Source of the DNA: Megaustenia siamemsis
Lineage: Eukaryota > Mollusca > Gastropoda > Stylommatophora > Ariophantidae
Assembly (NCBI GenBank): GCA_032433765.1
Contig: JAVIAB010000124.1
Coordinates: 90,747,911-90,811,910 of the forward strand
Direction of reading: 5' to 3'
Length of the DNA stretch: 64,000 nt
In this document: positions 22,590-34,290 of the stretch, in pieces
Numbering within the stretch: the first letter of the stretch is position 1
How the letters are laid out: every line of letters starts with the position of its first letter
Made by a program: the position numbers and the translations under genes
The notes under the pieces: model-generated
The model's input: the letters and a program-made list of their open reading frames with translations, nothing else
Database searches by the model: none
What the model was told of the DNA's origin: nothing

Positions 22590-24040
22590 GAAAAAGAAAA
22601 GAAAAGAAAAGTTGAGTTCAGACAACATCATTTTGACTCATAAACAATTGAAATTTTGTGTTGTATTTGCGAGCGAATAAATATTCTTTCTGTCCTTTAT
22701 GCTTGAAGCGCGTAATAATATAATGACAGAAGAAATACAGTAGTCGTTCAATAATAAAAAATTATACGGATAACATAAATATACCTCAGGAAACATAAAG
22801 ATATAATTGCGATTGTACTCTATTGAATTTTCTAAGACATTACTTTTGCAAGAAATTATTGAAGAAATATCTTTTGGCAAGTGGTGTTTAGTAACATTTT
22901 GGTAAGGACAGAACACTAAGATAACAATATAATGACAACACAGAGAGTGTAATTGCTTAGATTTTGCTTGTGCTTTGTATTTAAATGTTACTCGAAAACA
23001 TGAACATGTGAAATAGCAACGAATTAAAATAGTTCAACATATTTAAATGTAAATATAATAAAACACTTGTACAATTTATTATAATAAATATCTACATAAG
23101 AAATGATAAACGATTACAGTTGTATATAATTACTGATTACATGGAATTATCAGACAGCAATAACAGTAAATTCATGATATTTATTTTTCAGGAAAAGTTG
23201 TACGACTGATTAAATTATATGTCCCAGCTTCGAAAGCATACTGAAGTTAATGATGATTTGAATAATAATTATAAAATAATCGAATTAATAAATTCGCATT
23301 ATTTTAAACTGTTATTTTGTAAGCACAAGGGCCAGAATATTATTTTTTTTTATTGAATTTTAGCCATTCACAGATAACTTAGATTAAACACTGAGACTCT
23401 ACTCGTATTAAACATACAATAGCTACCACATGTACAGTTATTAAAATTATGTACTGTGGGTTAAAGTACATAAGTACTTGAGTGTATGGATACATAATCG
23501 TCTGTGTGATGTGTGAATGTAACATGATATATATTTAAAACATAAGTTAAATGTTTTGGAAAGTTAAAGAATAAGTGTATATTTGTTAACAAAATGATTC
23601 ACAACGATGTGTTAATATGAGTGAAGTAAAAGTCCTATGATATCAACGTAATGTATTTCTTCCAGTACTGACAACTTTTGCAGTCTGTCTCATTACCTGG
23701 TCTATTATTAAAAAATAATGGTGGTGAAGTATATCTGTCTTACTTTTGGTTACGGATTTACAAAGGAGATTACGGATGACTGAGATGCGGTAGTTGTTGA
23801 TGCAGCTTCAGGATTATTATATTTTGGGCGCATATATGTGTCAGCACTGCAAATGACACGCATGGCGTTGAAATGTGGAAGATCTGGCACTAATGATCGC
23901 TAATTCTCGATAAAGTGGACATCGCGAGGTGTGTTCTTTATTTCTTAATAGGAGACGAGAAGGGCTTGAGAAAGATACAAATGATTTTAATGATAGATTG
24001 ACGAGTGTAGATGTGGAATACGAGTCTGGTCGACATGGAA
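22590..24040. other. AT-rich spacer with no recognisable feature
   Basis: About 1.4 kb of AT-rich DNA between the LINE pair and the next SINE. No frame longer than about 90 codons, no domain, and no match to receptor exons that I can see. Confidence 0.5.
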
Positions 24041-24045
24041 TGCTT

Positions 24046-24250
24046 AGTACCCCCGTACGCCGTATGACGTATAGGGAATATGGTGTTAGTGATCATTAAC
24101 TTCACATACCTTCGGCACATGATTTTTGGGGTAAGGTTGTCGGTATTACGCCCGAGCCGCTTTACTTTCCCAGAAACATATTCGGTACCCATTTAAGGCT
24201 GGGTGAACAGGAAGCAGTCGGTGGAACCATACATATTGTCCTTTGTAGAG
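24046..24250 (-). mobile_element. SINE S1, head truncated
   Basis: The tail (GTACCCCCGTACGCCGTATG on the plus strand) and body match S1. The tRNA-like head is cut near 24250, after TCCTTTGTAGAG. The tail palindrome is damaged. Confidence 0.85.
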
Positions 24251-24471
24251 AGTGTTTAGTAAGAAGAATAAAATAGATGGGAATTGCATAAACCATTTTA
24301 TTACCTTATAGATTAAACCGTGATATGCTTTTACAGACAAATTAAAAATCAACAAAGTTTCTACACATGTCTTTCCACACCGTCTCTTAAACGATTATTT
24401 AAGTTCTAGTAGTGAATTCCTGTTTTTAAATATGCATTATATCCTTGGCTTCTTTTTATTTCTATTTTTTA

Positions 24472-25220
24472 TCAAAATATCTCATGAAAACAGCATCTGT
24501 ATTTCCTACTAACATGATAATAAATAAAAATATTCATTGATGAGTTTATGCTCTCCATTAGGTAACCGAATTCGCGTATCATCAATGATATATTAAAGTA
24601 TTTCTCGTCCATTTTCAAGTCTGGTAAGCACGCTACATCCAATAAATAAAGCAAACGGGAATAAAACAAATAATGAACAAAATATAAACCATGACCACCA
24701 TTTTGTTTGTTCTCCGATTACGGTTATAAACTTTATCAGATTTTGATTGTGAAGACGTTATGTCTCCATTTCGATTGGTTGTGTAGTTTAACAGAGAGAA
24801 TCGTCGTGCAGACGATGATAATCATAAATGTAGCCAGTGGAATAGAACAATTGTTAATTATCAGAGATATTTTCTCCACTACTTCCTAGCCTTCCGTTGA
24901 CATAAATCATACAATTGTTTTGTTTCTGACTTGAGAAAATTTAGTTCCAAATCTGTTGACAAAGTGTAAGGGGCTTCCACAGAAAATAATTTAATGAACA
25001 CTGTAGTAAACAAAAAAAAATAACATAAAGTAAAGTACGCCAGTCACGCCAAATGGCGTATAGGGAATATGGTGTCAGTGACCATACATTTTACAGACCT
25101 TCGGCACATGATTTTTGTGGTAATGTGGTCGGTATTACGCACGTGCCGCTTTACTTTCCCAGATATGAACACTGTAGCCGTGATTATAATTGCTCGCTTT
25201 GGATTGACCACACTTTTGAT
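24472..25220 (-). pseudogene. receptor locus B exon 3, disrupted by a SINE
   Basis: Homologous to exon 3 of genes A, C and D. The acceptor TTTTTACAG ends at 25221 and the exon starts IKSVVNPKRAIIIT. After a SINE insertion it continues TVFIKLFSVEAPYTL, then (frameshifts and stops) NNCSIPLATFMIIIVC for TM5, NKMVVMVYILFIICFIPV for TM6, and ESINSSMNIFIYYHVSRKYR for TM7. At least one stop (TAG, about 24890), several frameshifts and the insertion rule out function. The layout matches the exon 1 and exon 2 relics at 34.9 and 31.7 kb. Confidence 0.9.
25007..25164 (-). mobile_element. 5'-truncated SINE S1 inside receptor exon 3, with target-site duplication
   Basis: S1 body and tail only, with an A/T-rich 3' end (25007-25024). 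It is flanked by identical 13-bp copies of ATGAACACTGTAG at 24994-25006 and 25165-25177. The duplicated bases belong to the receptor exon, so the insertion is later than the exon. Confidence 0.95.
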
Positions 25221-25224
25221 CTGT

Positions 25225-27820
25225 AAAAAAAAAAATGATATTATTTACTGAACTTCGTTGTCAATTTTACATACGGAACTGCAATTAACAACTAGCGATT
25301 AATTTGTTCTTGTTTGTTTCTTGACGGACGGTAGTTAGCATGAGATGCAGGTTTGTCAATAATTGTAACAGAGTAAGCTAATGAAAGAATGGGGCAGGTA
25401 AATTAACCTGGTACCCATTTATTAATAGACTATAGCAGTAACATGTGATAGCGATGATCAGTGTTAGAACAGAATACAAGTTTAAGGAATAGAAATTTTC
25501 TAGGCAGAATGACAAGTTATAGAAATGGGAATAACACAGAGTTCATAGGGAGTAGGGACACACACCGAGGAATTATACTGGGACATAACAAGTTAAGGGA
25601 ATAGAAAGTTCATAGGGGGTAATTGACACACATAAAGTGGAAAGGTAGAAAGGTCGAGAATAGTACTGGACATAAGTTTAAATAATGGAAATGTCCACGC
25701 ACCAGGTTGTGGAAGTGAGAATAAGCGCACATCACAATAGCATGTATTGACCGCATGACTTTGGCCGTCTGATAAATAAGTTGTCATTCAACTACCAGGT
25801 CAGGTCAAAGTCATGAAGCAAACATTATTTGTGAAACTCAGGACAGGTCAAATTAGAGGTTGCTCACAGAGTAATAAACAGCTTATTTTGACAATTCCGA
25901 GACAGGTCAAATTTTGACCAAAAAGGAGAGTTGGGCTCCACGAGTGATCGGAGTAGTAGGAAATTATCAGTTTGCGACAATTTCATTTGCTACAGATATT
26001 CCACGCGCAAAAGTGTGGTGGAGTATATAACCTTTGACAAAATAGGTTAAAGACAATTAGAGTGAAGATGTCAGAACTAGACGTAGAGGGACAAGTTTAG
26101 TTTCAGTAAGTTTTCTTGAAGTAGGGTCAGAAATAACAAGAACTAGAAATTTAAGAACACCAAGTCAGGCAAGAAATGTAGTCAGAGAAAGTTAGAACCA
26201 GGACAGAAAGTTAATTAGGAATCTTCAAGTTTGTAGCACGAAGTTAGTTGACAAGTTGTTCAGGAATAGACTAGAGAGTAGAAAAGATAGCAGTGACATA
26301 TGCATTTTAGTTGAACAAGTAAATTAGGACTTATGAATTTAGTTGTGAAGTGTTTGAGAGTGTTCAAGTTGTGCTTCACATTTCTTATAAACGTAAGTAA
26401 GTTGATAGAGAGATTGAATGTAAGATATGCACTTATCGGCATTTCAAATAGTCACCGACGATAATCCATTGAGTGTTCATAATTAACGAACATTAATTTT
26501 AAAAAAGTGCAACCACTATAGATAAATCACGTGCCAAGAATTATTAGAACTCAATAAACTAACTTAATTGTTATTTATGTATTCAGAAAAAGTCTGTCAT
26601 GATTAATGTTGTGTCAACTATAAATGTGATGCGCATGTCAAAGATATATAAAGAAATAATGAACAATAAATATACTATAACAGTTTTTAGATTAATAGAT
26701 GTCCGTGGACCACAAGATCAAAACCAATACAAGAGCCTGGCGAGAAAATAAACAGTATCCTGTATGAGTGAAAAAAAAGTTAAGAGAGGATCACACGTAA
26801 ATAAACACCATGAAACGCTGAGGTCAAAGTTCACACTAACACATGTTAACAGTTTCTTCCTGAGTTGTCAAGTTGTTCAGAGAAGTCCATTACAAATTTT
26901 GATCAGCCTAAAACTGACCTGCCGACAGAAAATTGCCAATTTATCAGTGAAGTGTACTGTCTGTACTCTTGTTTGTCTCCGTGTCAAAAGTTCAATAATT
27001 GACATTGAATTCAAGTATCTTCATTCATTCAACTGACCTTTGACCTGACCGAAGGAATCGCCATTATTGTTATTATTTTTGAAATTGCCAAGAGTGAACA
27101 ACTCTTAACGAAACATTTTCCTACACGTTTGTTATTGAAAACGAGAAATGTTCCCACGTGATAATTTTAATTGGTGAAAATTGTGATTGATAATTCAAGT
27201 GGTGTAGTTTATTATATTTTAGAGAACCTAATCAAGTAACAACTAACATAGTTTTATTATTCAACAATGGCCATTCGCGTGTGTTAGAGTAAATTAAGAC
27301 ATACTTAACATTAGAATTAGACCGAAGTTCTGATCATCACCAGAGGCACAATCAAGATTTAACTTAAGTAGTTAATTAATTAAGTTATTAAGTTATTAAG
27401 TAGTTGGTTAAATTAAATATTATTTTTAAATTATTATTGGTAATTTGACATACCATATTGTAATACATTTTTCTTTTTACCCGAGCTGGTTGAATTTTTT
27501 AAATAGTGTTATGTTTAAATAAATGAAGACTACATATTTTTATAAATGACCATAACCATAATAATTTAATATAATAATTATATAATATAATACATTGTTG
27601 TTATTTCCCAGGCACTTTAGTTAACTAATAATAATTTCTATCGTTTTCAGAAACCTGAGGCCAGAGTTGTTAAAGTGCTGATATTTTTATATTTATAATA
27701 ACGAACTAAAAAAAATTGTAATTGTTTGTTCTTTCAACAGTTGAGGAATCCTTTACAAGTAGTAGCATTCATTAAATAGTTATATTAAATTTACACGAGT
27801 TATTATACTAATATTTAAAA
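25225..27820. other. AT-rich region, unclassified
   Basis: No convincing gene. It holds loose internal repetition (ACAAGTT, GGAATAGAAA and GTTCATAGGG between about 25440 and 25680) and GACAGGTCAAATT motifs near 25840-25920. A block starting GTCATGATTAATGTTGTGT at 26597 recurs at 29045, after the RRM-like frames. This could be a leader of an unknown element. Confidence 0.35.
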
Positions 27821-27824
27821 GGAC

Positions 27825-28376
27825 ATGGACAATAAACATAGGATAACCACAAATAGCTGTAAAATAGTATTAACCAATTTAGATAAAAACATTAGTGAAA
27901 TACACCTTAGAAATTATTTTAATACATATGGAGAGATAATATTTGTTAAATTAAATGATAGGCCAAAAGACGAGACAAATAGAGCTATCATATTATACAG
28001 AGACAGTAGTATTGTGAACATTATTATAAATAGCAAGCACACAATAAATAATAGCAAGATAATAGTGACAGTTTATATGCCATTACAACAAAAGCATACA
28101 TATAGAAATCCAACAACATACACTGAGGTAAGCAAGACACCATCCACTAAACCAGACTATAGACTGTATAGTTCAAAAATAAATAAAATTATTAGAGAAG
28201 AAAATATTAGAAATACAGACACAGAAGAGACAAGAAGTACACATAGTGAGGTAGAAACTACAGTTTTATTAAGTTATATGGATGCCTATGTAGGTAGTGA
28301 CAGTGACACATGGCAAGCATATGAGACGAAATTGGTTGAGAAGAATGAAGAAAATAAAAGAGTAATAGGAGAATGA
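27825..28376 (+). CDS. RRM-like protein of unknown element
   Basis: 183 codons from ATG at 27825. Residues about 13-83 fit an RNA recognition motif: KIVLTNLDKNISEIHLRNYF resembles RNP2 with helix 1, YGEIIFVKLNDR strand 2, and NRAIILYRDS the RNP1 position, though without the usual aromatic pair. The C-terminal half is polar (Thr, Ser, Glu) and low in hydrophobics. It is strongly Asn/Ile/Lys-biased, following the local AT content. A second frame follows after about 120 bp. No poly-A signal or intron is evident. It could be an ORF1-like RNA-binding protein of a retroelement or a host gene fragment; I do not recognise it. Confidence 0.5.
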   Translation: MDNKHRITTNSCKIVLTNLDKNISEIHLRNYFNTYGEIIFVKLNDRPKDETNRAIILYRDSSIVNIIINSKHTINNSKIIVTVYMPLQQKHTYRNPTTYTEVSKTPSTKPDYRLYSSKINKIIREENIRNTDTEETRSTHSEVETTVLLSYMDAYVGSDSDTWQAYETKLVEKNEENKRVIGE

Positions 28377-28406
28377 ATTTAATGTGAAATTGGTAGCTTG
28401 AGATGA

Positions 28407-28911
28407 GGAAATGAGGGAATCAAAATTCATAAAGGAGAAAATAATAGCAAAAATGCAAAAAGAGATACAGGATCTAAAGAAATAAATAAATAGCTTGGAT
28501 AAAAAAAATATAGAATTACCTGAAGACATTAAGGAAACTGATAGGGAACTTGACCAGATAAAAGTAGATAATAATGATTTACTATTGAAGGTTGAGGAAA
28601 TAGAGAACGGAGTTGAGAAATATAGAAAGAATAGAGTAGGAAAGAGGAAGAAACAATCAAGCTTAGACGTTGATGAGTGGCCCTCCGATACAGATGAGGT
28701 AGAAAGACCACGTTATCTGCACCCGCTGTATCCAGATCAGTGCACGGTAGATTACGATGACAATGGACAAATCGATAGAGAGTATTGGGGGACGACAATA
28801 GAAAATAGTAAGGTAAGGATTGCCCGAAGGTTCAGAAGGTTATATGACAGGACAGAAGACATCCACAAATGGACAGCAAAGCAAAAGAAGAAGAAGCAAG
28901 ATTGGTATTAA
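28407..28911 (+). CDS. coiled-coil/basic frame downstream of the RRM-like frame
   Basis: An open stretch from about 28410 (MRESKFIKEK and QKEIQDLKK, then a TAA at about 28482) continues as a 138-codon frame from 28495. It shows a predicted coiled coil (ELDQIKVDNNDLLLKVEEIE), a basic patch (RKNRVGKRKKQ), an acidic SLDVDEWPSDTDEVERP segment, and a C-terminal WGTTIENSKVRIARRFRRLY followed by lysines. The single stop suggests one ancestral protein now split. The context suggests it belongs with the RRM-like frame. No known family is recognised. Confidence 0.4.
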
Positions 28912-29099
28912 GTTAATCATTGAAATTAGAGGAGTGAATGAAGAGAAATTAAGAGTTGAATTAGCTGATAGAGAATTTATTGGTGAGAGGAAAATGAAAC
29001 GATTAAATATTCTCTAGTAGAGACACACTAGTAAATCAAATTATGTCATGATTAATGTTGTGTAAATTATGACACGCAAATTCGTGAAGCGTTCCATAT

Positions 29100-29725
29100 T
29101 TTTTTTAAAACTTTTTGGTTGCTCCTTCCCTTTTGCATAGCCTTCTCTACTACACATATTTGGATTATTTGGTCTACTTACTATGCCATGCTATTTATAG
29201 TTCTTCTCCTCTAGTCCCTTATGAGACACTTCGGTTTTCTCCTCTATAACTTTTTTTCTGTGCTTCTTACCCCTCATTTATTTTTACTGTACCCCACTCT
29301 CAGACATCTCACTCTTAGCGTCTTTTTACACCTGTCGGTCTACTATTCGATTCTTTCTCCTTTGTATTTGCACACTGACCCCTGTGTTCCTCTGGTTCTG
29401 TGTACATTTACGCACTGTTTTGCACGATTTTCGACGTTCACGACAGACGCACTTGGTTGCGATTTTATTTTGGATTTTACAGGATAGTTTTATTTATTTT
29501 TGTTGTTTTCTTTAACACATTTCGATTGTTTTTGTTTTGGTTGTTTCGTTATCAGTTTTGTGTGTGCGTTTTTTTGTTTGTTCCTGATGAAGGCCTATTG
29601 AGCCGAAACGTTGTTTAGTCTGTGTCGTCCACTTGTCACGTAAAGCTTCTTACATACCATTTTTTTTATTTTTCCTTATATTCAGCTTTACTGCAGCTTC
29701 GCATTTTTATGCCTTAACCCTATAA
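29100..29725 (+). mobile_element. Penelope-like element 3' tail copy
   Basis: The part from about 29410 is closely similar to 7160-7480, including CCTGATGAAGGCCTATTGAG and CACGTAAAGCTTCTTACATA, and ends GCATTTTTATGCCTTAACCC. CTGATGA is at 29584-29590, GAAA at 29605-29608, and the second ACGT at 29638-29641. Upstream, 29100-29400 is T-rich and likely part of the same 3' region. It directly follows the second copy of the GTCATGATTAATGTTGTGT block. Confidence 0.65.
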
Positions 29726-29889
29726 CACTATATACTAATATTTTGGTATATTTGGCGCGGTGTTATTTTACGTTGAGCAACCTCTCATGTCGATGATTGC
29801 GCCAATATTGGGTAACCAATTCTGACCAAAGACCAATCAAACGTAGGTACAAATTCTCTACTTGCACCTCATTCATTCTTTTATATCTG

Positions 29890-30545
29890 AACAAATAACA
29901 TTACATTCAGGCATACCAATGGGTTCACCATTATCTCCGGTGTTGCGCAACGCCTACGAGTAAGTAATAATCGCCAGGGAACAGATCTTGAGAACTGGCA
30001 CGATATTATCTGATGTTAACGTATCGGTGTATCGCTAGGCAGAGACAGAGAGAGTGTTGCAGGCGAACTTCAGATGGGACTTGATCTTATAAGCGTGTGG
30101 TATGGGACGGCTAGATCACTCGTCAACATGACGAAGACAACGGTGATATGAATAATATCATAGTCAACATATCAACGCCTTATGTGAGTCAGTATTTATA
30201 GAAGGTCATAAAACTCATGAAATATAATACCTAGAAGTGTTTTTTTGTTGTTAACGGAGTCATGTTTTAACCACACATGTAGATACATCAAGTAGTATTG
30301 TGAGTTAGAAAGGGCGTTACATCAATGGGTGTGTAACTTCTGCAAATTGTGGCAATATCATGTCTCCTTGTACCAGGAGCTCATCCTGTCCGTGACTGAG
30401 TATGCACTAATAAACCTATTTCTGAGCAATATTAAAATCAAACGACTAGAAGATATGCAGAAAATGCAATGGGATCATTGGGTCCACAAATATTTACTGA
30501 GTGTTAAGTCGTTTCAATACTTCCGCGGAATTCCGCAGTAGAATG
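29890..30545 (+). pseudogene. LINE RT C-terminal fragment (family F)
   Basis: Mixed frames read IPMGSPLSPVL near 29915, then AETE..LQANFRWDLIL, ISVWYGTARSLVNMTKT, then LYQELILSVTEYALINLFLSN and IKRLEDMQKMQ. These match the stretch after the catalytic site of CR1/I-like RTs. A 400-bp part of it recurs at 36216-36620. It is broken by stops. Confidence 0.75.
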
Positions 30546-30999
30546 ACAGATGATACTATTTTCAGAACTGGTCTCCACCTCATAATCAGTGAAGATTCTC
30601 AACATCCCCTGTGAATTTAAGTGTACAAAAAGTAGGTTAAAAAGAGGATAAAAACGAATGGGTAAGGATATGGATTTGCTTAGCAGGTGTTCTCAACTGA
30701 GGACATAGAGCCCACTGAAACCTGGATACGAGAGTCGACAGAGTGCAGCGCTTCCTTTCCCGTAGTCATCACACTGAATAGAGAATGTAGACAACAAAAC
30801 CCTTTGGTCGTTGAGTCAGCAGTGCAATTGATTTTCGAGAATTTTTTTTCTCAGGGTGATGCAATAGTTTACACATGAAGTATATGTTGTTATTTAGCAC
30901 GTACGGAGCTCCTGAACATTTACAGATCTTGTAGGTAGAATTGTGTAGAAATACAGTGGTTCTTTTTCACTGACAAGTAGATTGGCTATGGACGTTATG

Positions 31000-31640
31000 A
31001 TTGTCAATAAAGTCTGGGCGTATACTGAGACCTTGTATGCGTGTGTGTTTCCTTAGTTACCAATTGAATATGTTATAAAGATTGTAACTGACCGAGCATG
31101 ACGACAATAGTTATAGCCTCTAGGGAGGTTCTGCGTGACAAATGTCAGCTTTACTTTATGGCAAGAATGAGCGTACTGAAAGGCTTAGCTTATTTGGATG
31201 ATGTGCCAGTTTAGCTTAATTGATTACATAAGTGCAATGAATCGCAATAATATTCGAAATGCCCTCATGGATTCTTCATGAAAAGTCGATTCACGGTGAG
31301 AGTAATTTTGTTTAGTTTTGGTAGTTCTGCAACAATAAACTGACGGAACTAACATCAGGTCAAGGTGGAATATAGCAAACGGTGTGGGTACACAGGAAGT
31401 CAAACCAGTCTTGTTAACCAACGCAAATACGGTATTGTTTTTTATTGAATAATGAGTGATACACTCGTACTTATAAGAAGATCAGAGCAAATAAGGAACT
31501 TGTTTGACGTCTAATGAGGTAAGCTGTTGATTAAACAGACAATCATGCAATTTTAAATTTAAAATATTAAGTGGAAGATACAACTAAGCATGAATTATAT
31601 TAAGTAACACAATTACTAAACAGAAAACGACAACACATGT
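31000..31640. other. no recognisable feature
   Basis: No domain, repeat partner or receptor exon seen in this stretch between the LINE fragment and the locus B exon 2 relic. Confidence 0.4.
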
Positions 31641-31644
31641 CCAC

Positions 31645-31850
31645 CTTTAAAGGTGCAGCTATACACACACACCTCTGAAGCGTAATCACGGCTGTGATCT
31701 GCTGACTCTGGCGAATGATAAGTGTGTCATTCATGACGTCATATACGCTATGTCCATGTGTTCAAATGATACGTCAGCTATCATCAGTTCTGGAATTAGA
31801 CAAATACATGTACAGACATTTGTTAGGAGACTGCCTAAATCATACTCAGA
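31645..31850 (-). pseudogene. receptor locus B exon 2 (TM2-TM3), decayed
   Basis: Homologous to exon 2 of genes A and C. On the minus strand it reads YDLGSLLTNVCTCICLIPEL, then IADVSFEHMDIAYMTS, then a TGA stop, then MTHLSFARVS, a deletion where SSC should be, ITAVITLQRCVCIAAPLK, and the donor GTGGACATG at 31644. ERC has become QRC. The stop and deletion make it non-functional. It lies between the locus B exon 1 and exon 3 relics in the correct order. Confidence 0.88.
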
Positions 31851-32011
31851 CAAACTTGAATAGACAGACTGCCTAAATCAGACAGACAAACTTGAATAGA
31901 CAGACTGCCTAAATCAGACAGACAAACTTGAATAGACAGACTGCCTAAATCAGACAGACAAACTTCAATAGACAGACTGCCTAAATCAGACACAGACAAA
32001 CTTGAATAGAC
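31829..32011. repeat. 36-bp tandem repeat made from the start of receptor exon 2
   Basis: Five units of about 36 bp (core TAGACAGACTGCCTAAATCA then GACAGACAAACTTGAA). On the minus strand each unit encodes CLSDLGSLSI and carries an acceptor-like CTATTCAAG just before it. The array is therefore an expansion of the intron 1/exon 2 junction of the receptor pseudogene. Confidence 0.9.
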
Positions 32012-33039
32012 ATACAACGAAGTTCTTTATTATTCAGAGGTCTTTGATGTCATATGTATACATAATAAAATTGTTATTTTTTCTGCACGCTTAATTTTTT
32101 CAAATGCTATGGTATAATATATTAAACATAATTGTATATGTGGTTCCACTACAATGGCTTGTACCACTAATGTGGTGTATATATGCTGTTAATACATTTA
32201 ATTCCAATAAATCAAGACTCTTATTTAAAAAAAAACTGTAACAACATTTGGATTTAGAGTTAAGTCAAAGTAAGAATTAAAAAAAAAGATGCAAGACAAA
32301 AAAGGTGAGATCCTTCGCACAAAACTAAAACTGCCTTATTAATTCTGCAGCCTAACCAACAATTTCAGTTGATGCAGGACCAAACTTAAAAGAGTCGACC
32401 GGTTGTTAATACCCTATCTAAATCTGTGGAAGTGGTAAAACATTTGATTTGAAACATAGATCTACAAGTCAGCGCACACATCAATAATCAAAGAAGAGTG
32501 AAATACATAATACACTACTCTCTAATTCTTGTTGACACTTGTAAACATAGTAACGCAAACATTGCAATAACGCTGCGATGAGACGGGAACTGTTGGGATA
32601 ACAGTGCATTGTGGCAACTACATAAACTAAGAGTGCAGGAGAGATCGAGTGAGATAGTTGATGGAAACAAGAAAGTTAAGGAGAAATGGCTGAGTATGAA
32701 ACCACAAAAAGAATTGGGAAGCATGCGGCAACGGGATAAAGCAGAAATGAGATATTATTAATACGTCAGCATGTACGACAGAAATGACGATAATTTTAGG
32801 TTTTATGGCCACTGATGTTTCGTCAATGCTTTAGTGCACTAGAATGTTTCATAAGTAAAGGAAACCATTCATGTTTAATCTTGCAATACGATATTTCCGA
32901 TTCATAATCTGTTACCAATCCTATGTTCACCAGGACACCAATCTTATCAAATAGGTTTAAAGGTCATGTACGGATTACTATGAATTTTTACTAGTGTTAA
33001 TATTTGTGATGATGCTATAGCTTAATATTATTATAAGAA

Positions 33040-33480
33040 AGCAGATAATACAGTTTCTTTAAAGCGGCAACTTACATTGGTCTTTGCCAGCTTGATAAAT
33101 TTTGTGAATCTGAAACAATCTGAAATGGGAGGAGACAGAAGTGTCAGAATAATGTTTATGTTATATATATATTCACAGATTCTCTTTCCCAAGCTTTTGG
33201 CCACTATTATATGTTGAGGCAACGTTGACAGATGATGGTGTATATCGGATTTCGAGAAATGCACGTTAAAATCTTCCTGGGTATCGAAAGAGCCATTCGG
33301 GAACAAGATTTTGTGAGTCTGCAGTACGAAAGAACACGTACTGCCTTATCTGTTGCAGCGGGTCGTACTCAGCACATTCTGGCCAGGGTTATGGAAGCTG
33401 CTTCTAACAACAATGTCACGAAGGGTCCTATCACGTTTAAAGGCCACCAATGTTGGGTCAGAGAATAGAAGGCGAGTAGT
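33040..33480 (-). pseudogene. Penelope-like element fragment (RT-endonuclease linker)
   Basis: The minus strand reads SDPTLVAFKRDRTLRDIVVR, then TRCNR, stop, GSTCSFVLQT, and ILFPNGSFDTQEDFNVHFSK. It aligns with FSDPPLVAFKRNRSLRDIVV and the CGRRVCRTC linker of the element at 2680-5650. The Cys pairs are partly kept. RT and GIY-YIG parts are absent or unrecognisable. Confidence 0.75.
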
Positions 33481-33559
33481 AGTGACAGAGTGGACGATAG
33501 GTAGTTGTCGTTTCAAGATCCGGAGTGTAGGTAGATTGTGAGGTTGATGGGTAAGAGCG

Positions 33560-34290
33560 AGAACAGTTCTGTTAGAAGGAAGGTGAGTAGTGTTCCAGTA
33601 ACCACAAGTGAGTGGTAAGTGACAGTAACAATAATTTTCTCGTGCCTCACTATGGCCAAGGTCCCATTAGCCATATGGACGTAGCAGGTGACAGTAACAA
33701 TAGTTTCCTCTAGATTCACTATCGTAGCGTCCAGTAGCCATACGGCTGTGGCAGTCACAATAACTATATTTTCCTCTAGATTCACTGTCATAGCGTTCAG
33801 TAGCCATACGGCTGTGGCAGTGACAGTAACTATATTTTTTCGTTCGCCTCACTGTGGTAGGGTCCCAGTAGCCACACGGGCGTGGCACGTGACAGTGGCT
33901 CTATTTTTCGTTCGCCTCACTGTGGTAGGGTCCCAGTAGCCACATGGGCGTGGCACGTGACAGTGGCTCTATTTTTCGTTCGCCTCATTGTGGTAGGGTC
34001 CCAGTAGCCACATGGGCGTGGCACGTGACAGTGGCTCAATTTTTTCGTTTGCCTCACTGTGGTAGGGTCCCAGTAGCCACATGGGCGTGGCACGTGACAG
34101 TGGCTCAATTTTTTCGTTTGCCTCACTGTGGTAGGGTCCCAGTAGCCACACGGGCGTGGCACGTGAGAGTGGCTCTATTTTTCGCTTGCCTCACTATGGT
34201 AGGGTCCCAGTAGCCACATGGGCGTGACACGTGACAGTGGCTATCTTGTTTCCCGTCATCGTGACCGAGACCCCGACAGCCACGCGGACA
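33560..34290. repeat. 68-bp minisatellite with CACGTG sites
   Basis: A diverged older part (33560-33840) is followed by about six well-kept 68-69-bp units containing GTAGGGTCCCAGTAGCCACA and GGCGTGGCACGTGACAGTGG. CACGTG occurs at 33886, 33954, 34022, 34091, 34160 and 34228. The open frames on both strands arise from the unit and are not genes. Confidence 0.95.

Noticed and set aside
27825..28376. Calling the RRM-like frame a host splicing factor
   Set aside because: Only a weak RRM fit, no introns or conserved C-terminus, and a frame broken just downstream. Element origin is at least as likely.
31829..32011. CRISPR array
   Set aside because: Units are contiguous with no unique spacers, the DNA is eukaryotic, and the unit derives from a receptor exon.
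33917..34213. Open frames on both strands with repeated CGYWDPTT or GRVPVATW
   Set aside because: 68-bp minisatellite; open in several frames at once, with no unique sequence.
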